Positions 32,798 to 41,927 of a DNA stretch of 64,000 nt are shown here, in pieces. The notes beneath the pieces were generated by a model. The model was not told the origin of the DNA. It was given only the letters and a program-made list of their open reading frames with translations, and ran no database searches. Made by a program: the position numbers and the translations under genes. The stretch is taken from NCBI GenBank assembly GCA_900540895.1, contig UQHV01000004.1, forward strand, positions 59,415 through 123,414. Direction: 5' to 3'. The DNA comes from an uncultured Collinsella sp. (GTDB taxonomy: Bacteria; Actinomycetota; Coriobacteriia; Coriobacteriales; Coriobacteriaceae). The number at the start of each line of letters is the position of its first letter. Position 1 is the first letter of the stretch.

Positions 32798-33502
32798 ATG
32801 CCTTATTACTATGGATACGGCGTTGGCATCGACCCGCTGTACCTGCTGGTTGTTCTTGTCTGCACGGTGCTTGGCCTTGCCGCACAGAACTATATCAACT
32901 CGACGTACAAAACCTGGTCCAAGGTTCGCTCGGACGGCGATACGGGTGCCACAGTCGCTCGCCGCATGCTCGATGCCAACGGTTGCAGCGCCGTGGGTAT
33001 CAAGGGTGTCGCTGGCGAGCTCACCGACCATTACAACCCGCAGGACAACAACCTGTATCTGTCGGATGCCAACCGTTCGGGCGGTTCGGTCGCAAGCGTT
33101 GCCGTCGCCTGCCACGAGGCGGGCCATGCCGCCCAGCGTCAAAGCGGCTATGCCATGATGAAAGTGCGTACCGCCCTCGTGCCGGTCGTCAACTTTACCC
33201 AGAACACCTGGACCATCGTGTTACTCTTGGGCCTGTTTATGAACATTGCCGGGCTCACGACCCTCGCGTTGATCTTCTTCTCGTTTAGTGTGCTGTTCCA
33301 ACTCGTTACGCTGCCTGTCGAGATTGACGCCAGCCGACGCGCCGTGGCGTACATCGAGCAGTCGGGTATGAGTTCCAAGCAGGTCAACGGTGCCAAGAAG
33401 GTACTGACGGCCGCCGCGCTTACCTATGTTGCCGCTGCGCTCACCTCGATTATTCAGCTGCTCTATCTTATGGCTCGCTACAACAGAAACTCCAACCGAT
33501 AA
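32798..33502 (+). CDS. Membrane zinc metallopeptidase (Zn_peptidase_2 family)
   Basis: 234 residues. Zinc-binding HEAGH motif in VACHEAGHAAQRQSGYAMMK, with an N-terminal membrane helix (IDPLYLLVVLVCTVLGLAA), two central ones (TIVLLLGLFMNIAGL, TLALIFFSFSVLFQLVT), the LPVEIDASRRAVAYIE stretch carrying the likely third ligand, and a C-terminal hydrophobic segment. Matches the PF04298 family (YugP-like). GGAGGAATTCGC precedes the ATG at 32798. Cellular substrate unknown. Confidence 0.88.
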   Translation: MPYYYGYGVGIDPLYLLVVLVCTVLGLAAQNYINSTYKTWSKVRSDGDTGATVARRMLDANGCSAVGIKGVAGELTDHYNPQDNNLYLSDANRSGGSVASVAVACHEAGHAAQRQSGYAMMKVRTALVPVVNFTQNTWTIVLLLGLFMNIAGLTTLALIFFSFSVLFQLVTLPVEIDASRRAVAYIEQSGMSSKQVNGAKKVLTAAALTYVAAALTSIIQLLYLMARYNRNSNR

Positions 33503-33518
33503 CAAATTGGATCGCTGG

Positions 33519-33548
33519 GCGCCGCGGGGATTCGTGTCCCCGCGGCGC
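33519..33548. other. GC hairpin between Zn peptidase and xseA
   Basis: GCGCCGCGGGGA (33519-33530) / TCCCCGCGGCGC (33537-33548), 12 bp perfect with a 6-nt loop but no T tract. Possibly a terminator or an RNA end-protecting structure. Confidence 0.5.
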
Positions 33549-33617
33549 TGTACTATGTGTTGGACTTAAATTTGCGCAGGGCCGGAGTCCATGTGCACGA
33601 TGACGAAAGGAGGCTGC

Positions 33618-35069
33618 GTGGCGGGCTGGAATCTAACCGGCAATGCCGTTTCCGCCGAGTTTGACGGTTCGGATGAGCAGGAGCGCAAGGAGCTCAGCGT
33701 GAGCCAGGCGGTAGAAATCGCTGCCGGTGCGCTCGATGCCATTCCGCAGCTGAGCGTTCTGGGCGAGGTCACGGGTTTCCGTGGTCCCAACGCCCGAAGC
33801 GGCCACTGCTACTTCCAGATTAAGGACGACTCGGCCGCCGTCGACTGCATCATTTGGAAGGGCGCCTATCTCAAGCGTACCTTCGATCTGCGTGACGGCA
33901 TGCAGGTGAGCTTTAAGGGCAGCTTCAACCTCTATAAGCCCACGGGTCGTATGAGCTTTGTCGCTCGCTCGTTTTCGCTGGCGGGGGAGGGTCTGCTGCG
34001 TCAACAAGTGGCGCAACTGGCCGAAAAGCTACGCCGCGAGGGCCTGATGGACGAAGCGCGCAAACGCCGCATCCCGGTGTTCTGCTCACGCGTGGCGGTT
34101 GTCACCTCGCTTTCCGGTGCGGTAATCGACGACGTCAAGCGTACGCTGCGCCGACGCAACCCGCTCGTCGAGCTCGTCTGCGTGGGCGCAAAGGTCCAGG
34201 GCGAGGGTGCGCCGGCAGAGCTTATTAAAGGCTTGCGCCGCGCCGCTGCCATTACGCCGGCGCCCGACTGTATTTTGCTCGTGCGTGGTGGCGGTTCCTT
34301 CGAGGACCTCATGACCTTTAACGACGAGGAGCTTGCCCGCGCGGTGGCGGCTTGCCCTGTGCCCGTGGTGACCGGCATTGGCCATGAGCCCGATACCTCG
34401 ATTTGCGACATGGTGAGCGACCGCCGCGCCTCCACGCCCACGGCGGCGGCCGAATCGGTGGCGCCGGCCATGACGGAGTTGGCCGATGTGCTCGAGGCGC
34501 GCCATCAGCGTCTGGGTGCCGCGATGGCATCGATGATTGGGTCGGCCCAGGTCGACCTGGAGATGCTCGATCAGCGTGGCCGTCGTTCCTGGGATACCTA
34601 TACGGCTCGCTTGGGCGACGCGCTCGATGCGGCCGCATGCCGCCCGTGTCTCAACGATCCGACGTTTATGGTCGAGCGTCGTGAGTCAGAGCTTGCCTTG
34701 ACGGCCGATCGTTTGTCCGGTGCCATAACGCGCTCGGTCGGGGCTTTCCGATCCAGCTTTGAACGCCTGCCCGAGCGTCTGGCTGCAAGCACCTCGGGAC
34801 TCGATGGCAAGCGCCATGCGCTCACGCTTGCGAGTTCCCGTCTGGAGCATCAGGGACGTACGATGCTCAGCAAACCCGCGTCCGACCTGGGCCGAGCTGC
34901 TGCGTCGCTCGATGCCCTGTCGCCGCTTAAGGTGCTTGCTCGCGGCTATTCCATCGTATACAGCGATGACGGTGTGGCTACGAGCGCCAAGACCTTTAAG
35001 CCCGGCGACGCCATCCGCGTGCGCATGGCAGACGGCAACGTTGCGGCAACGGTCAATACGGTCGAATAG
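33618..35069 (+). CDS. xseA: Exodeoxyribonuclease VII large subunit
   Basis: 483 residues. N-terminal OB fold (LSVLGEVTGFRGPNARSGH, CYFQIKDDSAAVDCIIWKGA), catalytic domain with RVAVVTSLSGAVIDDVKRTL, the GGGSFEDLMTFNDEELARAV and GIGHEPDTSICDMVSDRRAS motifs, then a helical region and ARGYSIV near the C-terminus. The GTG at 33618 follows AAAGGAGG; an upstream in-frame ATG at 33591 lacks a binding site. Degrades single-stranded DNA with XseB, encoded 42 nt downstream. Confidence 0.94.
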   Translation: MAGWNLTGNAVSAEFDGSDEQERKELSVSQAVEIAAGALDAIPQLSVLGEVTGFRGPNARSGHCYFQIKDDSAAVDCIIWKGAYLKRTFDLRDGMQVSFKGSFNLYKPTGRMSFVARSFSLAGEGLLRQQVAQLAEKLRREGLMDEARKRRIPVFCSRVAVVTSLSGAVIDDVKRTLRRRNPLVELVCVGAKVQGEGAPAELIKGLRRAAAITPAPDCILLVRGGGSFEDLMTFNDEELARAVAACPVPVVTGIGHEPDTSICDMVSDRRASTPTAAAESVAPAMTELADVLEARHQRLGAAMASMIGSAQVDLEMLDQRGRRSWDTYTARLGDALDAAACRPCLNDPTFMVERRESELALTADRLSGAITRSVGAFRSSFERLPERLAASTSGLDGKRHALTLASSRLEHQGRTMLSKPASDLGRAAASLDALSPLKVLARGYSIVYSDDGVATSAKTFKPGDAIRVRMADGNVAATVNTVE

Positions 35070-35111
35070 GCCGCGTTTCACAGCGATAAACCTTTAGGAA
35101 AGGAAACAGAT

Positions 35112-35378
35112 ATGGCAGAGAAGACCCCGGTCGAGCAGCTTACGTACAAGCAGGCCTCGCAGGAGCTGGAGCTCATCATCCGCAGCTTGGAGTCGGGCGA
35201 TATGGAGCTTGAGGAGTCGCTCGAGAGCTATACCCGCGGCGTCGAGCTCCTCAAGAGCCTGCGCACCCGTCTGTCCGATGCCGAGCAGAAGGTCTCGGTG
35301 CTTCTGAAGGACGTCGACGGCAACGACGTGCTCGCTGACGGCGAGGCCGCCAACACCGACGACAGTCTCTCGTTCTAA
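35112..35378 (+). CDS. xseB: Exodeoxyribonuclease VII small subunit
   Basis: 88 residues with the family core LTYKQASQELELIIRSLESG, DMELEESLESYTRGVELLKS and RLSDAEQKV. It forms the stalk of the exonuclease VII complex with XseA. The C-terminal tail (DGNDVLADGEAANTDDSLSF) is acidic. AGGAAAGGAAA precedes the start. Confidence 0.94.
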   Translation: MAEKTPVEQLTYKQASQELELIIRSLESGDMELEESLESYTRGVELLKSLRTRLSDAEQKVSVLLKDVDGNDVLADGEAANTDDSLSF

Positions 35379-35427
35379 CCATCTCGACCAAATATAATTA
35401 CCTTGGTCTGTGAGAAAGGAACCTACC

Positions 35428-35763
35428 ATGTGTGATTGCATCTTCTGCAAAATTGCCAACCACGAGATCCCTTCGACCGTTGTCTATGAGGACGACCAGG
35501 TCATCGCCTTCGACGACCTCAACCCCCAGGCGCCGGTCCACACGCTCGTGATCCCCAAGAAGCACTACAGCGACATCGCCGACAACGTGCCTGCCGAGAC
35601 CATGGGCGCCATGGCCCACGCCATCCAAGAGGTCGCTAAGGCCAAGGGCCTGGAGGACGGTTTCCGCGTCATCTCCAACAAGGGCGTCAATGCCGGCCAG
35701 ACCGTCATGCACTTCCACATGCACGTCCTCGGCGGCAAGAACCTGGGCGAGAACCTCATCTGA
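35428..35763 (+). CDS. HIT family nucleotide-binding protein
   Basis: 111 residues. Starts CDCIFCKIANHEIPS (zinc-type cysteines) and ends with the histidine triad in QTVMHFHMHVLGG (H-x-H-x-H). DLNPQAPVHTLVIPKKHY is the usual mid-region. The ATG at 35428 follows AAAGGA; six codons upstream are in frame but unlikely. Probably an HinT-like nucleotide phosphoramidase. Confidence 0.93.
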   Translation: MCDCIFCKIANHEIPSTVVYEDDQVIAFDDLNPQAPVHTLVIPKKHYSDIADNVPAETMGAMAHAIQEVAKAKGLEDGFRVISNKGVNAGQTVMHFHMHVLGGKNLGENLI

Positions 35764-35804
35764 GGACGCACAGCCCGTCGCCTTGGCTGCCTTTGGAGTA
35801 ACCT

Positions 35805-36695
35805 ATGCAGCTTTCTCAACTCGAATACCTTCAAGCGGTAGCGAACTACGGCGGCGTGCGCAAAGCGGCTCGCGCCGTTCACGTGAGCCCACAGGCCGTT
35901 TCGTCGGCAATCAAAAAGTTGGAATCTGAGTATCAGATTGTTTTGCTCGACCGATCGGCGGGGGAGGCTGTTTTGTCTCCGGCGGGCAGAGAATTTGCGC
36001 GTCGTGCACGCGTGATCCTGGCACAAGTCGACGATCTCAAAAAGTACGCTCAATCGGGGAACGGTGGCGTTTCGCCCGACGGCCACTTCCGTCTTTACGC
36101 CCCCTGTCTTCACGGGCGGGGGCGTCTTTTTGCCGAAAACTGGTACGACTCGTTTGAAAGCTCGCGCCCCCAGATTCACCTTGATGTTTGGCATCAGCCA
36201 ACGGCCACATGCTTTGAATCACTTGTGCTTGGCATTTCGGATGCGGCCATCTCATTTGAGGAGCCAAGGGACAGTGTCCTTTCTTCGAAATACTTGGGTG
36301 AAAAGGAGCTCAAGGTTCTTTCTTGCCCAGCGGGTCATCAATCTGTGGGCGCTATGACCGTTCGTGAGTTACTGGGCGGCAGGTTAGCTGTTCCCATTAA
36401 TTTGTCGCCCTGTCTCAATGCAATCAATCAATGCCCCGAAGCTCAGCTGGTTAATTTCCGCTTTCGCGATGTCGAATACGGAAACAGGGCACAGGCTGAG
36501 TTTCTTCAGGCCGGGGGATTGATATTGAGTTTTTCTGGCTCTTCTCTCGCATCAGATGGACTGGAAGTGAGCGAGTGCTCCATTGAAGGCTCGCATGACG
36601 TAGCCTTGCCCATCTACTTTTGCTATCGACAAAATGTCTGGACCGATCGACACCAGACGGTATTTCTTCACCTATTGCGTCACCTTGCTTCGTGA
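35805..36695 (+). CDS. LysR-family transcriptional regulator
   Basis: 296 residues. N-terminal winged helix MQLSQLEYLQAVANYGGVRK, AARAVHVSPQAVSSAIKKLE, followed by the linker and a periplasmic-binding-protein-like effector domain (YAPCLHGRGRLFAENWYDSF...). GGAGTAACC precedes the ATG. The next gene in the same direction is an MFS transporter 119 nt away, a candidate target, with an 8-bp inverted repeat (GGCGTCAA/TTGACGCC, 36712-36734) between them. Confidence 0.88.
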   Translation: MQLSQLEYLQAVANYGGVRKAARAVHVSPQAVSSAIKKLESEYQIVLLDRSAGEAVLSPAGREFARRARVILAQVDDLKKYAQSGNGGVSPDGHFRLYAPCLHGRGRLFAENWYDSFESSRPQIHLDVWHQPTATCFESLVLGISDAAISFEEPRDSVLSSKYLGEKELKVLSCPAGHQSVGAMTVRELLGGRLAVPINLSPCLNAINQCPEAQLVNFRFRDVEYGNRAQAEFLQAGGLILSFSGSSLASDGLEVSECSIEGSHDVALPIYFCYRQNVWTDRHQTVFLHLLRHLAS

Positions 36696-36711
36696 GGTCA
36701 TTTGGCCTCGT

Positions 36712-36734
36712 GGCGTCAAGTGAATGTTGACGCC
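36712..36734. other. Inverted repeat between LysR gene and MFS gene
   Basis: GGCGTCAA-N7-TTGACGCC. Could be a regulator operator for the MFS gene or a weak terminator for the LysR gene. Confidence 0.4.
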
Positions 36735-36814
36735 TTGTAACACATGACTGACGGCTCTGCCCTCATGCTTTTCCAAGATTTCGGTTTGGGTTATTGGCTC
36801 TTGGAGGGCGGAGC

Positions 36815-37975
36815 ATGAACGATCGTACGATTTTGCTTTATATGACGTTTGTTTTTCTGTCGAACTTCAGCACCATTTTGTATTTTCTGACGGTTTACCT
36901 TGAATTCGTCGGATTCTCGATGGTGGCGATTTCTAGCATGATGATTGCATATCAAGTGAGCAAGTTCATCCTTGAAGTTCCCACTGGCTATATTGCCGAT
37001 AGGTTTGGACGAAAGACAAGTGGTCTCGTTGGCGTCGTGGGGATGCTTGGATACTATGTCGCCCTGCTTCTCGTCCGTTCTCCTCTGCTTTTAATCGGCG
37101 CGTTTGCTCTCAAAGGTTTTGCCGTTGCATGTATGAGCGGATCCATAGAAGCGATTTACATTGACAGCGTCTCTCAGGACCAGCTCGTAAGACTTAATGT
37201 CGTTGAGCGATTCATCTTCTATGTGTCTTATGCCCTCTCCGCTTGTGTGGGCGGTTTCATTTCGTCCGCTGGCGCGTATCTCATTGGGCTTTCGGTCGAT
37301 ATCATCGCAATGGTGCTGACATTGGTTGTCGTTGTCTGTATTCCTGAGGTGAGAAGAAAGGGCACCGCGGTGACACCTGAGTATGGAATTAGCCCGAAGA
37401 TGATCGGTGCTGCTATTGCGGGTAATGGCATTCTTCGGTCAGCGTTCATCATGGACTGTTCTCAAGCATTTGCTTTTGTCGCCCTGGAAGACTTTTTCTC
37501 ACTGTTGCTTGCGGGTCGCGGAATGAATGCCGTCGCTTCGGGTGTGACCATTGCGGTCCAGCTCCTTGCCTCGGCCTCCATGGGGCTTATTGTGCCCAGT
37601 GTGATTGCTCATGTCGACAAGGGCCGTTTTGCGCGTATTTGCGGCATCATTCGCTTAGTATTGACAGCTTTGTTTTTGATCCCCCTTACTCCGGCAAATT
37701 TGCTGCCCGTGTTCTATGTGCTGCAGACGGTTGCGTACTCGTTGTTTGCTCCAATTAAATACTCAATTTTTCAAAATGCTGCTGATTCTTCGATGCGCTG
37801 TTCATTGATTTCGGTTCAAAGCCAGATGGTGGCGGTGGGTGCTGTTCTTTTCTATCTGCTCAACGCTGTGTTGAGCAGCGCTGCGGGCATTCGAGTCGTA
37901 TTGCTTGTCGCGCTCGGGATTTCTTCTTTGGTGTATATCCCCGCGCTATTTCGTCTTACAAGCCAAAGGACATGA
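36815..37975 (+). CDS. MFS transporter
   Basis: 386 residues, about 12 membrane helices. Motif A is clear: VPTGYIADRFGRKTSGLVG after helix 2. The ATG at 36815 follows TTGGAGGGCGGAGC; an upstream in-frame start at 36794 lies before that site. Codon use is somewhat more AT-rich than flanking genes, as is the LysR gene, so the two may have been acquired together. Substrate unknown; the neighbouring LysR regulator may control it. Confidence 0.82.
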   Translation: MNDRTILLYMTFVFLSNFSTILYFLTVYLEFVGFSMVAISSMMIAYQVSKFILEVPTGYIADRFGRKTSGLVGVVGMLGYYVALLLVRSPLLLIGAFALKGFAVACMSGSIEAIYIDSVSQDQLVRLNVVERFIFYVSYALSACVGGFISSAGAYLIGLSVDIIAMVLTLVVVVCIPEVRRKGTAVTPEYGISPKMIGAAIAGNGILRSAFIMDCSQAFAFVALEDFFSLLLAGRGMNAVASGVTIAVQLLASASMGLIVPSVIAHVDKGRFARICGIIRLVLTALFLIPLTPANLLPVFYVLQTVAYSLFAPIKYSIFQNAADSSMRCSLISVQSQMVAVGAVLFYLLNAVLSSAAGIRVVLLVALGISSLVYIPALFRLTSQRT

Positions 37976-38009
37976 GTATTTAGACACCGATAACTTATAT
38001 ATCAACGCC

Positions 38010-38043
38010 AATAAACCCGAGCGCGAGGGCGTTTGGGTTTATT
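38010..38043 (+). terminator. Hairpin after the MFS gene
   Basis: AATAAACCC / GGGTTTATT with a 16-nt loop, 34 nt after the stop. Weak T tail. Confidence 0.55.
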
Positions 38044-38096
38044 ATTGAAGCGTATGTAACCTGGCGGCGCCACACCGCCTGTTAGTAGGGAGACAC

Positions 38097-39275
38097 ATGA
38101 ACGTTCTGGTCGTCAACGCGGGATCTTCGACCCTTAAGTATCAGGTCATCGACACCAAGTCCCACAAGGTGTCCGCAAAGGGCTCCTGCGAGCGCGTCTG
38201 CTTTACCGGCGGTACCTTCACCCACGCTGCTAACGGTTCCAAGAAGGTGACCGAGAACATCGAGTTCCCCGACCACAAGGTCGCCATCGAGGTCGTCCTG
38301 AAGGACCTCGAGGCCAACGGCGTCAAGATCGAGGGCATCGGCCATCGCATCGTTCAGGGCGGTTGGTACTTTGGCGATTCCTCCCTCGTCGACGAGGACG
38401 TCCTCGCCAAGATCCGCGAGGTCGCTCCGCTGGCGCCGCTGCACAACAACCCCGAGGCCAACGTTATCGAGTTCTGCCTGGAGCAGTATCCCGACCTGCC
38501 CAACGTCACGGTCTATGACACCGCTTTCCACTTCAACATGCCCGAGGTCGCCAAGACTTACGCTCTACCCAAGGACGTTTGCGACAAGCTGCACATCCGT
38601 AAGTACGGCGCCCACGGCACCAGCTACCGTTACATCTCCAAGAAGGTCGCCGAGATGACCAACGGCGAGGCCCGCAAGGTCGTCGTGTGCCATATCGGCT
38701 CCGGCGCTTCCCTGTGCGCTATCGAGGACGGCAAGTGCATGGACACCACCATGGGCCTCACCCCGCTCGATGGCGTCATGATGGGCACCCGCTGCGGCTC
38801 CATCGACCCGGCTACCGTGTGCTACCTGCAGCGCGAGGGTGGCTACACCTTCGACGAGGTCGACGAGATGATGAACAAGAAGTCCGGCCTTTTGGCTGTG
38901 ACCGGCGGCAAGACCAACGACTGCCGCAACGTCGAGGAGCTCGCCGCCGCTGGTGACCCCGATGCTCAGCTCGCCTTCGACATGTTTGTCTACAAGATTG
39001 CCGCCAAGGCTGCCGAGATGGCTACTTCCATGTGCGGCATGGACACCCTGGTCTTTACCGCCGGCATCGGCGAGCACGCTCCGGCTGTCCGCGCCGGCGT
39101 TGCCGACCGTCTGGCCTTTATGGGCGTCAAGATGGACCATGCCCGCAACGCCCTGCGCGGCGACGGCGCTTGGTGCCTGTCCGCCAAGGATTCCAAGGTC
39201 AAGATTTTCGTCATCCCCACGGACGAGGAGTTCATGATCGCTTCCGACGTCGAGCGCATCGTCAACGGCAAGTAA
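38097..39275 (+). CDS. ackA: Acetate kinase paralogue 1 (divergent)
   Basis: 392 residues of the acetate/butyrate kinase fold: NAGSSTLKYQVID, GHRIVQGGWYFG, APLAPLHNNPEAN, VYDTAFHFNMPE, MMGTRCGSIDPA and FTAGIGEHAPA. Differences from the canonical enzyme and from paralogue 2 are at the active site: HGTSY instead of HGTSH, CHIGSGAS instead of CHLGNGAS (the conserved Asn is Ser), and NAGSST instead of NAGSSS. Both paralogues have Q in HRIVQGG where most have H. It may prefer another acyl group or be regulatory. Preceded by AGTAGGGAG, followed by a terminator. Confidence 0.88.
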   Translation: MNVLVVNAGSSTLKYQVIDTKSHKVSAKGSCERVCFTGGTFTHAANGSKKVTENIEFPDHKVAIEVVLKDLEANGVKIEGIGHRIVQGGWYFGDSSLVDEDVLAKIREVAPLAPLHNNPEANVIEFCLEQYPDLPNVTVYDTAFHFNMPEVAKTYALPKDVCDKLHIRKYGAHGTSYRYISKKVAEMTNGEARKVVVCHIGSGASLCAIEDGKCMDTTMGLTPLDGVMMGTRCGSIDPATVCYLQREGGYTFDEVDEMMNKKSGLLAVTGGKTNDCRNVEELAAAGDPDAQLAFDMFVYKIAAKAAEMATSMCGMDTLVFTAGIGEHAPAVRAGVADRLAFMGVKMDHARNALRGDGAWCLSAKDSKVKIFVIPTDEEFMIASDVERIVNGK

Positions 39276-39280
39276 TTGCA

Positions 39281-39326
39281 AGAGGGGAGGGGCTGGACGA
39301 CCGAGCGCCGTTCGGCCCCTCTTTTG
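39281..39326 (+). terminator. Terminator after ackA paralogue 1
   Basis: AGAGGGG (39281-39287) / CCCCTCT (39316-39322) followed by TTTT; an inner GGGGC/GCCCC alternative also exists. Confidence 0.75.
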
Positions 39327-39439
39327 TGCTCGTTGGGCGATATGCTTGATAGCTATTTATCAAGTTGTGATAACTTCTTATTAAAATGCGGCCGCCTTAA
39401 GGGGTCTGCGTCGACCGTATTGCACTGCAAAGGAGTCTC

Positions 39440-40618
39440 ATGAACGTACTTGTTGTCAACGCCGGCAGCTCAAGCCTTAAATATCAGCTTTTGGATACCG
39501 ATACCCGCGAGGTTTTCGCCAAGGGCAACTGCGAACGTATCGGTTCGGACATGGGCATCTTTGGCCACTCCGAGAACGGTGGCGCCAAGCAGACCGAGGA
39601 GGTCCCTTTCCCCGATCATCGCTCTGCTATCGCTCGTGTGCTCGAGGAGCTCGAGAAGACCGACTTTACGATTGATGGCATTGGTCATCGTATCGTTCAG
39701 GGCGGCTGGCACTTCGATGATTCCGCAGTTGTCGACGACGAGGTTATGGCCAAGATTCTCGAGGTGGCCCCGCTCGCCCCGCTGCACAACTACGGCGAGG
39801 CCGCGGCGATTGAGTATTGCCGTGAGAAGTATCCGGAGCTGCCCAACGTGGCGGTCTTCGATACCTCGTTCCATATGACCATGCCCGAGGTCGCCTATAC
39901 CTACGCGCTGCCCAAGGACGTGTGCGACAAGTACCACGTGCGCAAGTACGGCGCCCACGGCACGAGCCACCGCTATGAGTGGATGATGGCCAAGGAGATC
40001 CTGGGTTCGCGCTGCCACCGTCTGCTTTCGTGCCACTTGGGTAACGGTGCTTCGCTCGCTGCTATCGAGGACGGCGTGTGCCGCGACACCACGATGGGCC
40101 TCACGCCGCTCGACGGCCTGATGATGGGCACTCGCTGCGGTTCCATTGATCCGGCCACCGTGTGCTACCTCCAGCGCGAGGGCGGCTACAGCTATCAGGA
40201 AGTCGATGACATGATGAACAAGCAGTCTGGTCTGCTTGCCATCTCGGGCATCTCCAACGACGCCCGCGACATCCGTACACGCGCCTCCGAGGGCGACGAG
40301 CGCTGCCTGCTCGCCTTCGATATGTTCGCCTACAAGGCCATGCAGCAGGCTGGCTCCATGATCGCTTCCATGGCGGGCGTGGACACCATCACCTTTACCG
40401 CCGGCATCGGCGAGAACGACTGGTCGATCCGCAAGGCCTTCTGCGACTGCTTTGAGTGGCTGGGCGTACGCATCGACAACAACAAGAACCGCGAGGCTGT
40501 GGGCAACGGCCCGCAGGTTATCAGTGCCGCCGGTTCCGCCGTCACGGTCATGGTCATCCCCACCGACGAGGAATACATGATCGCCCACGACGTCGAGCGC
40601 CTGACCAAGAACAACTAA
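39440..40618 (+). CDS. ackA: Acetate kinase paralogue 2 (canonical)
   Basis: 392 residues, the same length as the upstream paralogue and clearly homologous end to end. Active-site motifs are canonical: NAGSSSLKYQLLD, YGAHGTSHRY, SCHLGNGASLAAIEDG, MMGTRCGSIDPA, FTAGIGEND and VIPTDEEYMIA. It converts acetyl phosphate and ADP to acetate and ATP, with Pta encoded convergently next door. AAAGGAGTC precedes the ATG. Confidence 0.94.
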   Translation: MNVLVVNAGSSSLKYQLLDTDTREVFAKGNCERIGSDMGIFGHSENGGAKQTEEVPFPDHRSAIARVLEELEKTDFTIDGIGHRIVQGGWHFDDSAVVDDEVMAKILEVAPLAPLHNYGEAAAIEYCREKYPELPNVAVFDTSFHMTMPEVAYTYALPKDVCDKYHVRKYGAHGTSHRYEWMMAKEILGSRCHRLLSCHLGNGASLAAIEDGVCRDTTMGLTPLDGLMMGTRCGSIDPATVCYLQREGGYSYQEVDDMMNKQSGLLAISGISNDARDIRTRASEGDERCLLAFDMFAYKAMQQAGSMIASMAGVDTITFTAGIGENDWSIRKAFCDCFEWLGVRIDNNKNREAVGNGPQVISAAGSAVTVMVIPTDEEYMIAHDVERLTKNN

Positions 40619-40640
40619 CGCGCGCATTTGCAAGTAAACG

Positions 40641-40675
40641 AAAGGCCTCCAGAGCAACAGCTCCGGAGGCCTTTT
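40641..40675. terminator. Bidirectional terminator between ackA2 and pta
   Basis: AAAGGCCTCC (40641-40650) / GGAGGCCTTT (40665-40674), with GAGC/GCTC inside. Confidence 0.88.
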
Positions 40676-40715
40676 GCTAGCGGGCGGAAATTCCTGTCCC
40701 GAGGGGATATGTTCG

Positions 40716-41696
40716 CTACTCAGCCATCTGAGCCTGGACGGCGGTGATGGCCACGACACCCACGATGTCGTCGGCAGAGCAGCCGCGCGAAAGGTCGTTG
40801 ACCGGCTTGGCGATGCCCTGCAGGATGGGGCCGTAAGCGTCGGCGCCGGCGAAGCGCTGGACCAGCTTGTAGCCGATGTTGCCGGCCTCGAGATCGGGGA
40901 ACACAAGCACGTTGGCCTTGCCGGCAACGGAGGAGCCGGGGGCCTTGAGCTGGGCGACGGTGGGAACGATGGCGGCGTCGAGCTGCAGGTCGCCATCGAT
41001 GGCGAGCTCGGGAGCCTTCTCCTTGCAGAACTTAACGGCCTCCTGGACCTTCTTGGCGACCTCGCCGCCGGCGGAGCCCATGGTGGAGTAGGAGAGCATG
41101 GCCACGTGCGGCTCGACGCTGCCCATAAAGGTGGACCAGGAGTGAGCGGAGGCGATGGCGATCTCGGAGAGCTCGTCGGAGGACGGGTTGATGTTGAGGC
41201 CGCAGTCGGCGAAGATCAGCGTACCGTCGGTGCCGAACTGCGGGGTGTCGGTGCACATCACGAAGAAGGCCGAGACCAGCTTGGTACCCGGGGCGGTCTT
41301 AAGGATCTGCAGCGCGGGGCGCAGGGTGTCGGCGGTGGAGTGGCAGGCGCCGGAGACCAGGCCGTCGGCGTCACCCATCTTGACCATCATGGTGCCAAAG
41401 TAGGTGGCGTCCATCACCTGGGCGCGAGCCTGCTCGATGGTGACGCCCTTCTTGGCGCGGAGCTCGGCAAACTTCTGCGCGTACTCCTCGTGCTTCTCGG
41501 CATTGCGCGGATCGATGACGGTGGCGCCGGGAACGTTGATCTCGTCGGGGTTGCCCAGGATGACGATCTTTGCCAGGCCCTCCTCGATGATCTTGGTGGC
41601 CGCGACGATGGTGCGCGGATCCTCGCCCTCGGGCAGGACGATCGTCTTAAGGTCGGCCTTGGCGGCAGACTTCATACGGTTAAGGAAATCGCTCAT
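40716..41696 (-). CDS. pta: Phosphate acetyltransferase
   Basis: 326 residues, the short single-domain Pta. Motifs: KTIVLPEGEDPRTIVAA, DGLVSGACHSTADTLRPAL, FADCGLNINPSSDELSEIA, MLSYSTMGSAGG and ANVLVFPDLEAGNIGYKLVQ. Interconverts acetyl-CoA and acetyl phosphate, feeding acetate kinase. Its promoter region is shared with glf on the other strand. Confidence 0.95.
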   Translation of the reverse strand: MSDFLNRMKSAAKADLKTIVLPEGEDPRTIVAATKIIEEGLAKIVILGNPDEINVPGATVIDPRNAEKHEEYAQKFAELRAKKGVTIEQARAQVMDATYFGTMMVKMGDADGLVSGACHSTADTLRPALQILKTAPGTKLVSAFFVMCTDTPQFGTDGTLIFADCGLNINPSSDELSEIAIASAHSWSTFMGSVEPHVAMLSYSTMGSAGGEVAKKVQEAVKFCKEKAPELAIDGDLQLDAAIVPTVAQLKAPGSSVAGKANVLVFPDLEAGNIGYKLVQRFAGADAYGPILQGIAKPVNDLSRGCSADDIVGVVAITAVQAQMAE

Positions 41697-41748
41697 GTTA
41701 CTCCTTACAAGCGTTTCACTAAGCTCCAGGCGCCCGGCTGTTCACGAA

Positions 41749-41849
41749 TAAACCCGCTGCTAGCGGGTTTACCTTTCAAATTTGTACGCCGCGGTGCTTG
41801 AGCTTTCCTTGTGTGGCAAGCTCATTATAGGACGCATTAGCGCTATAAT
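41749..41849. promoter_or_regulatory. Divergent pta/glf promoter region
   Basis: Two perfect TATAAT boxes face each other: minus strand at 41829-41824 (toward pta) and plus strand at 41844-41849 (toward glf). Neither has a good -35. A 10-bp hairpin TAAACCCGCT/AGCGGGTTTA (41749-41771) lies in the pta leader. The two promoters overlap and should compete. Confidence 0.5.
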
Positions 41850-41927
41850 CGCTCTGATAAATATGTCTCGAAGAATGTTCGAGAAAAGCCCAGCTAACGA
41901 GCCCGTGGCTTTTGACAAGGAGTATCG

